Source of the DNA: Opitutaceae bacterium UBA4094
GTDB taxonomy: Bacteria; Verrucomicrobiota; Verrucomicrobiia; Opitutales; Opitutaceae
Direction: 5' to 3'
Assembly (NCBI GenBank): GCA_002382525.1
Contig: DFYA01000076.1
Span: forward strand, 3,295 to 13,373
Length of the DNA stretch: 10,079 bases
The position numbers were made by a program, and so were the translations under genes. Within the stretch, counting starts at the first letter, position 1; each line of letters begins with the position of its first letter. Positions 6,040 to 10,079 of this stretch are shown one piece after another. The notes under the pieces are model-generated. The model did no database searches. It was not told where the DNA came from and was given only the letters and a program-made list of their open reading frames with translations.

Positions 6040-7331
6040 GTAGAGGCGGGATGAATGCGCGTCTCGGCACTCGATGCATTTCCCGCGACGGGCGCAACCT
6101 TCGCTTCAGGATGCGGCTCGCGCAGAATCGGCAACGCGATCTTCAACGCCACCGTCAGGATCAAGAACCCCCACGCCCAGATGCCCGCCGTCACCTGCCA
6201 CTCCACCAACGTCGGGAAATACTCCACGATCTCGTGCAGCGAGGACGGGATAAACGCCGGCACGATCAGGCCCATGCCTTTCTCGATCCAGATGCCCGTA
6301 AAAGCCAGCGCGCAGGCCACCGTCAACCATACCGGATGCGTCACCACACCAGGCCGCAAAAACATCACCGCCGACACCACGCCCATGCCCACCGCCGTCC
6401 AGATCCAGGGCACCAGCGCGTTCGCCCCGTTGAGCCCAAAGAACAAATAATGCCCCGACGCCGTATGACTGCCGCCGCCATACAGCTCGGTGAACAACTC
6501 CGACGCGATCATCAGCAGGTTGATGAGCAACGTCACGCGCACGACGTTCACCAACACCTGCACCGGACGCAGCGCCACCGGCACGCCGCCGAGCTTTCGT
6601 AGCAAAAACAACAGCACGATGATAAACGCCGGCCCCGCGATGAACGCCGTCACCAAGAACCGCGGCGCCAACAACGCCGTATTCCAGAGCGGACGCCCCC
6701 CGAGTCCCGAGTAAAGAAACGCCGTTACGGTGTGGATCGAGATGGCCCAGAAAATCGACAGATACACGAAGGGCACATACCAGCGCGGATCGGGCCGCTC
6801 GCCGCGAAACCGTTTAAACAACAGGTAACCACAGATGTGCAGGTTGAGCGCCAGATAACCGTTCAACACGAGCACGTCCCACGTGAGCATCGACATCGGC
6901 CAGTTGAAGCGACCGATGCCGGGTATCATGTGCCAAAACCGTTCCGGTCGGCCCATGTCCACGACGACGAAACAAATGCTCATCACGATCGCCGCGACCG
7001 CGAGCAGTTCGCCCACGATCGTGAGGTCGTGCATCTCATGGTCGTGATACAGATACGCGGGGATCACCATCATCACACCGCCGGCCGCCAGGCCGACCAT
7101 GAAGGTGAAGTTAGCGATGTAGAGCCCCCACGAGACGTGGTCGTTCATGCCAGTCACGCCGAGCCCGTCGCGCACCTGCACCGCCCACGCGTGCAGCCCC
7201 GTCAGCGCCAGCGCGGTGAGCAGAATCATCCACGCGTAGAACCACCATGAGCCGTCCGTCGCGTCGCTCACCGCGCGCCACAGGAATCGGCGGTAGCTCG
7301 TCACGTGTTCGGCAACGTCTTTTTTATTCAT
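6036..7331 (-). CDS. NrfD/DsrP-class integral membrane quinol oxidoreductase subunit
   Basis: The product is 431 residues with about ten predicted membrane segments, the first at about 29-49, which fits the ten-helix DsrP/ActC branch of the NrfD/PsrC superfamily better than the eight-helix NrfD type. VSWGLYIANFTFMVGLAAGGV (66-86) resembles the conserved second helix of DsrP-like proteins, and VDMGRPERFW (124-133) is a typical loop motif. These proteins bind (mena)quinol and pass electrons to a partner four-cluster FeS subunit on the periplasmic face. The partner is encoded directly upstream, with an 8-nt overlap (ATGAATAA). The downstream Rrf2 gene overlaps by 4 nt. The most likely role is quinol oxidation feeding the cytochrome and NapA encoded next door; the direction of flow is inference. 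Confidence 0.88.
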   Translation of the reverse strand: MNKKDVAEHVTSYRRFLWRAVSDATDGSWWFYAWMILLTALALTGLHAWAVQVRDGLGVTGMNDHVSWGLYIANFTFMVGLAAGGVMMVIPAYLYHDHEMHDLTIVGELLAVAAIVMSICFVVVDMGRPERFWHMIPGIGRFNWPMSMLTWDVLVLNGYLALNLHICGYLLFKRFRGERPDPRWYVPFVYLSIFWAISIHTVTAFLYSGLGGRPLWNTALLAPRFLVTAFIAGPAFIIVLLFLLRKLGGVPVALRPVQVLVNVVRVTLLINLLMIASELFTELYGGGSHTASGHYLFFGLNGANALVPWIWTAVGMGVVSAVMFLRPGVVTHPVWLTVACALAFTGIWIEKGMGLIVPAFIPSSLHEIVEYFPTLVEWQVTAGIWAWGFLILTVALKIALPILREPHPEAKVAPVAGNASSAETRIHPAST

Positions 7332-8265
7332 CGAAGAAATAGAAGAAACTGGGGCGCGTGCCGGCGTCTTCCTTCAGCACAAAAACGCGTTTGTTTTTCA
7401 GCACCCAGCGGATCTCGGACTCCGGATCGAGCAGGTTGCCGAACACCCGCGCGCCGGTCGGACACGCCTCCAGGCACGCGGGCAGTTTTCCTTGCCGCGT
7501 CTTGTGCAAACAAAACGTGCACTTCTCCATCACGCCCTGCGGACGCAACCGGTTGGAGAGGTAGCCTTGGTCGGGATTGATTTCCTCGGGAGGAATCTGC
7601 GGTTTGGTCCAGTTAAAGCGCCGCGCATGATACGGACACGCCGCCTCGCAGTAGCGGCAGCCGATGCACCAGTTGTAGTCCACAACCACGATGCCGTCGG
7701 ACTCCTTCCACGTCGCCTCGACCGGGCACACCGACACGCACGGCGGCTTGTCGCACTGCTGGCACTGCACCGGCATGTAAAACTTGTCCTTGCTCGGCAC
7801 GGGCTTGTCGTAGTTGACGCGCCCCTTCGCCAGATCGAGCGAACCCTTTTCCATCTCCAGCACGCGGATGTAGCTGTTGCCCGAGGGGCGGTCGTGGTTG
7901 TTCTCCACATGGCAGGCCTGCGCACAACGCCGGCAGCCGACGCAGATCGAGAGGTTGAGCGCGTAACCGAACTTCACGCCTGGCTGCGGACGGTAGTCGC
8001 CGATGTGCACGTCCACGCCGGTCTCCGCCTTGGTTTCCGCTTCCAGCCGGGACATGACGACGCCGAGGTCGAACGGCGAAAGCTCTTTGTAGTGCTTTTG
8101 TAGATACTCATCCATCGTCATGTTTTCCGTCCACTCGGTGAGCGGCGCGATGGCCTGCGCAAATGCCGCCGCGCCGAGCGTGGCGCCGAGGGCCTTGATC
8201 GCGGTGCGTCGGGTCATACCGCCGCCCTCGGTCGTCTCTACGGGCTGCTCGGATGGATTATTCAT
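7324..8265 (-). CDS. Tat-exported ferredoxin subunit with four [4Fe-4S] motifs (NrfC/DsrO class)
   Basis: From ATG 8265 the product is 313 residues. It has an N-terminal Tat-like signal with the Arg pair at 19-20 (TRRTAIKALGATLGAAAF), then four cysteine groups: C108/C111/C114/C118, C168/C171/C176/C180, C200/C203/C206/C210 and C249/C252/C264/C268. That is the 16-Cys pattern of NrfC, DsrO, PsrB and DmsB electron-transfer subunits. It should carry electrons between the NrfD-like subunit and the tetraheme cytochrome on the periplasmic side. The start at 8265 overlaps the cytochrome stop by 8 nt in ATGAATAA, the same junction as with the next gene. An in-frame ATG at 8217, preceded by GAGGGCGG, would still include the whole Tat signal and is a real alternative. 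An upstream ATG at 8346 would overlap the cytochrome by 89 nt and is unlikely. Confidence 0.9.
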   Translation of the reverse strand: MNNPSEQPVETTEGGGMTRRTAIKALGATLGAAAFAQAIAPLTEWTENMTMDEYLQKHYKELSPFDLGVVMSRLEAETKAETGVDVHIGDYRPQPGVKFGYALNLSICVGCRRCAQACHVENNHDRPSGNSYIRVLEMEKGSLDLAKGRVNYDKPVPSKDKFYMPVQCQQCDKPPCVSVCPVEATWKESDGIVVVDYNWCIGCRYCEAACPYHARRFNWTKPQIPPEEINPDQGYLSNRLRPQGVMEKCTFCLHKTRQGKLPACLEACPTGARVFGNLLDPESEIRWVLKNKRVFVLKEDAGTRPSFFYFFDE

Positions 8266-8956
8266 GGGCGGAGGGTTGAGTGGAGTTGCGAACGCGGGCG
8301 GCGTCCCGCTCGGCTTGTTGGCGGGCGGCGCCATCGCGTGGCGCAAAAACAGGGGTTAGTTGTGGGAAGGCCGGCGCGTGCGGGTCGTGGCAATCGGTGC
8401 AGGTGTTGCGCGTGCGCGTGCCCTTGCTCTTGTCCCAGTAGCCGCGCATGCCGCCGTGCGAGCCGTTCAAGTAGTCGCGCGTCTGCGGGCCGTGGCATTG
8501 CGAGCAAAGCTTCTGTGCGTCGGAGAACGCCAGCTTGCGTCCGTCGGCGAGGCGCAACGCATCGTAGTCTTCGGAGTGGTGGCAACTCAGGCAACTTTGG
8601 CCGCCGTGCGCATACGCGAGGCCTTGATGAAAGGTCTTGGGGGTCCCGCCCGCCGCGCCGTTGTCCAGATCGGACGCGCGCGTCGCGTGGCACGTCATGC
8701 ACGCCACCGCCGTCGTGTTTCCGTGCGCATCGGCGATACCCGTCGCCACCGACGGATGATGCCCGCGTGGCCGATGCGGCGGCACCTCGGGGCGTGACGC
8801 AACCGGTGCAGTCTGCGTCGTCGCATCGACCTGCGTGGATTGCGCCGCGGACGGGATGTCCGCTCCGGATGCGCTCGCCCGCAACAACCATTGCCCGCCC
8901 GTGGCGACCAGCACCAGAGCCGTTAACACGAGGCAAATGGGAGCGCGCCGCTTCAT
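8258..8956 (-). CDS. Periplasmic tetraheme c-type cytochrome
   Basis: From ATG 8956 the product is 232 residues: an N-terminal signal or membrane anchor (KRRAPICLVLTALVLVATG), a Pro/Thr/Ala-rich linker (about 31-65), then four CxxCH haem sites: CMTCH (86-90), CLSCH (122-126), CSQCH (151-155) and CTDCH (186-190). Extra His residues (66, 67, 78, 110, 117, 127, 167, 193) could be distal ligands for bis-His haems. It heads the operon, before the FeS and NrfD-like genes, in the place of NrfB in nrfBCD or DsrJ in dsrJOP. It probably takes electrons from the FeS subunit and hands them to NapA; NapM of Desulfovibrio nap clusters is a tetraheme precedent. It is not NapC-like (no NapC/NirT-type haem arrangement) and not NapB (two haems). 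Starts further upstream would run into napD, so 8956 is favoured. Confidence 0.87.
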   Translation of the reverse strand: MKRRAPICLVLTALVLVATGGQWLLRASASGADIPSAAQSTQVDATTQTAPVASRPEVPPHRPRGHHPSVATGIADAHGNTTAVACMTCHATRASDLDNGAAGGTPKTFHQGLAYAHGGQSCLSCHHSEDYDALRLADGRKLAFSDAQKLCSQCHGPQTRDYLNGSHGGMRGYWDKSKGTRTRNTCTDCHDPHAPAFPQLTPVFAPRDGAARQQAERDAARVRNSTQPSAHE

Positions 8957-9049
8957 CTGCGGCCAAAACAACCAGCGCCCGGCGCACAATACAAGATTAA
9001 CTTGTCTTTTATTCTTGTTTTCTAAAACCGCGCGTTCACGGTTGCGATT
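8957..9049. promoter_or_regulatory. Divergent promoter region between the cytochrome operon and napDA
   Basis: The 93 bp between two divergent starts contain an AT-rich island (about 8987-9028) in otherwise GC-rich DNA, the expected place for both promoters. For napD, TTGTCT (9002-9007) and TAAAAC (9023-9028) are a weak -35/-10 pair with a 15-nt spacer, placing transcription start roughly 15 nt before ATG 9050. For the cytochrome direction I see no clear pair. The inverted repeat at 8988-9008 would overlap either promoter. No FNR-type TTGAT-N4-ATCAA site is present. Confidence 0.55.
8988..9008. promoter_or_regulatory. Candidate operator: imperfect 21-bp inverted repeat around ACAAG-ATTAA-CTTGT
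   Basis: The core ACAAG (8991-8995) and CTTGT (9001-9005) are perfectly inverted around ATTAA. With the flanks, 8 of 10 base pairs match around a centre at 8998. A further CTTGT half-site lies at 9014-9018, 13 bp from the second arm. The Rrf2 protein of the same operon is the obvious candidate binder, but the site does not match a consensus I can name. Confidence 0.45.
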
Positions 9050-9301
9050 ATGGACGCCCCCGAGCCCGGCCTGAGTTCGTTGATTTTCACCCTCACCGGA
9101 CTGCCCGCGCTTCGCGAAGCGGCGCTCGCCCAACTTGCCGCTCGCGACGATCTCACACTCGGCGTGCCCGGCGGCCCTTGGGTTCCGGCCGTCCTCGCCT
9201 CCGCCGATCCGTGCGCGGCGTTTCGTTCTCTGGAAACCATCCCGGGCGTCGAGCTCGTCGAGGTGGTGTTCGTCGAAGTCCCCGCATCCGCGGTCGCCTA
9301 A
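9050..9301 (+). CDS. napD: NapD, chaperone for periplasmic nitrate reductase
   Basis: The product is 83 residues, the usual NapD size. It has the ferredoxin-like beta-alpha-beta pattern of the family: LSSLIFTLTG (8-17), then a helix (PALREAALAQLAA), a strand around VPAVLASAD, a second helix (AAFRSLETIPGV), and the typical ending GVELVEVVFVEV (66-77). NapD binds the Tat signal of NapA in the cytoplasm and holds back export until the Mo cofactor is inserted. It lies 14 nt before napA in the same direction, as in many nap operons. The 14-nt gap is pyrimidine-rich and has no Shine-Dalgarno motif. Confidence 0.88.
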   Translation: MDAPEPGLSSLIFTLTGLPALREAALAQLAARDDLTLGVPGGPWVPAVLASADPCAAFRSLETIPGVELVEVVFVEVPASAVA

Positions 9302-9315
9302 TCCCCTTCCCCGCC

Positions 9316-10079
9316 ATGCAACGTCGAGAGTTCCTCCGCACCAGCGCCCTCGCCGCCGCGAGCGCCGTGATCGCCCGCCGCCTCGGCGCCGCCCCCGCCC
9401 CCGGCGACACCGCGTTTGCCACCTCGCCCACCAGCACCGTCACGGCCGACGGCGTGCGTTGGGATAAAGCTCCCTGCCGCTTCTGCGGCACCGGTTGCCA
9501 CGTGCGCGTCGGTGTGAAGGACGGTCGCGTCGTCGCCATCCAAGGCGAACCCATGGCCGAAGTGAACAAGGGCCTGCTTTGCATGAAGGGCTACCACGTC
9601 GGCGGCATCCTCTACGGCAAAGACCGCCTCACCGTTCCCCAACTCCGCCGCAACGGCCAACTCGAACCGATCTCGTGGGACGAGGCCATCGACATCATCG
9701 CGCGCCGCATCTTCACGAACCCCGCCGGCTTCGGTTTCTACGGGAGCGGACAATGGACGATTCCCGAGGGCTACGCGGCGCAGAAACTCATGAAGGCCGG
9801 CCTGGCCAACAACCACATCGAGCCCAACGCGCGCTTGTGCATGGCGTCCGCCGTCACCGGTTACATCTCGGTTTACGGCGTGGACGAACCCGCCGGTTGT
9901 TACGACGACCTCGACGTCGCCGACGTGGTCATCCTCTGGGGCAACAACCCCGCCGAGATGCACCCGGTTCTCTGGTCGCGCATCGTGGACCGCCGCACGC
10001 GCGGCGAAAAGGTTACCATCATCGACCTCGGCACGCGCCGCACGCGCTCGACCGCCTACGCCGACCACTACCTCGAATT
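9316..10079 (+). CDS. napA: NapA, periplasmic nitrate reductase catalytic subunit (3' end outside window)
   Basis: The frame is open from ATG 9316 to the right edge, giving the first 254 of about 800 residues. It begins with a Tat signal (QRREFLRTSALAAASAVIA, Arg pair at 3-4). The [4Fe-4S] motif is C54, C57, C61 and C89 (CRFCGTGC, then 27 residues to the last Cys, the spacing of E. coli NapA). K91 in CMKGY is the conserved Lys between cluster and cofactor. C175 in NARLCMASAV is the Mo-ligand Cys of NapA. WGNNPAEMHPVLWSR (208-222) is a cofactor-binding segment. The enzyme reduces nitrate to nitrite in the periplasm. The Tat signal, the napD partner and the Cys ligand context separate it from the cytoplasmic assimilatory type at the left edge. 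Confidence 0.93.
   Translation, partial: MQRREFLRTSALAAASAVIARRLGAAPAPGDTAFATSPTSTVTADGVRWDKAPCRFCGTGCHVRVGVKDGRVVAIQGEPMAEVNKGLLCMKGYHVGGILYGKDRLTVPQLRRNGQLEPISWDEAIDIIARRIFTNPAGFGFYGSGQWTIPEGYAAQKLMKAGLANNHIEPNARLCMASAVTGYISVYGVDEPAGCYDDLDVADVVILWGNNPAEMHPVLWSRIVDRRTRGEKVTIIDLGTRRTRSTAYADHYLE

Noticed and set aside
5958..7250. Several plus-strand open frames opposite the NrfD-like gene
   Set aside because: They are antisense shadows with Arg/His-rich or featureless sequence; the minus strand shows membrane helices and family motifs.
7492..8103. Plus-strand 203-residue open frame opposite the ferredoxin gene
   Set aside because: It is antisense to the 16-Cys ferredoxin and has no recognisable pattern.
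8957..9133. Upstream start for the cytochrome at 9133, adding 59 residues
   Set aside because: It would overlap the first third of napD, use up the divergent promoter and put a charged stretch before the signal peptide.

Overview
The window is a GC-rich, densely coded stretch of bacterial chromosome. Strong NNC codon preference, near absence of Shine-Dalgarno motifs, short GC-rich dispersed palindromes and 9-bp 'TTCCGTGTA'-type tandem repeats together suggest an environmental Verrucomicrobiota, probably Opitutaceae-like. That placement is inference from style, not from a marker gene.

Layout, left to right. (1) The 3' end of an assimilatory-type nitrate reductase (NasA/NarB class) runs in from the left edge and stops at 472. 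(2) A 186-bp repeat-bearing spacer leads to three plus-strand membrane transporters: a TauE/SafE (TSUP) permease (659-1429), a Na/Pi cotransporter-type protein with a PhoU-like tail (1529-3136), and an SLC13-family permease carrying two TrkA-C domains (3133-4947, ATGA overlap with the previous gene). A small membrane-anchored FxLYD-like protein follows (4985-5410). (3) A 164-bp convergent spacer holds a nested inverted repeat and a perfect hairpin. (4) A four-gene minus-strand operon is transcribed from about 8956 down to 5575: tetraheme cytochrome c, Tat-exported four-cluster ferredoxin (NrfC/DsrO class), NrfD/DsrP-class membrane quinol oxidoreductase subunit, and an Rrf2-family regulator with three cysteines. 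All its genes overlap by 4 or 8 nt. (5) A 93-bp AT-rich divergent promoter region with a 21-bp imperfect inverted repeat separates it from plus-strand napD (9050-9301) and the 5' part of napA (9316 to the right edge).

Inferred working model: menaquinol is oxidised by the NrfD/FeS pair, electrons pass to the periplasmic tetraheme cytochrome and then to NapA, which reduces nitrate in the periplasm. NapD matures NapA by binding its Tat signal. The Rrf2 protein may sense NO or redox state through an Fe-S cluster and control the divergent promoter. No NapC, NapG, NapH or NapB is visible, so the electron donor to NapA looks like a substituted NrfBCD/DsrJOP-type module, although genes beyond the right edge could change this. 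No tRNA, rRNA, CRISPR array, insertion sequence or phage gene was seen.
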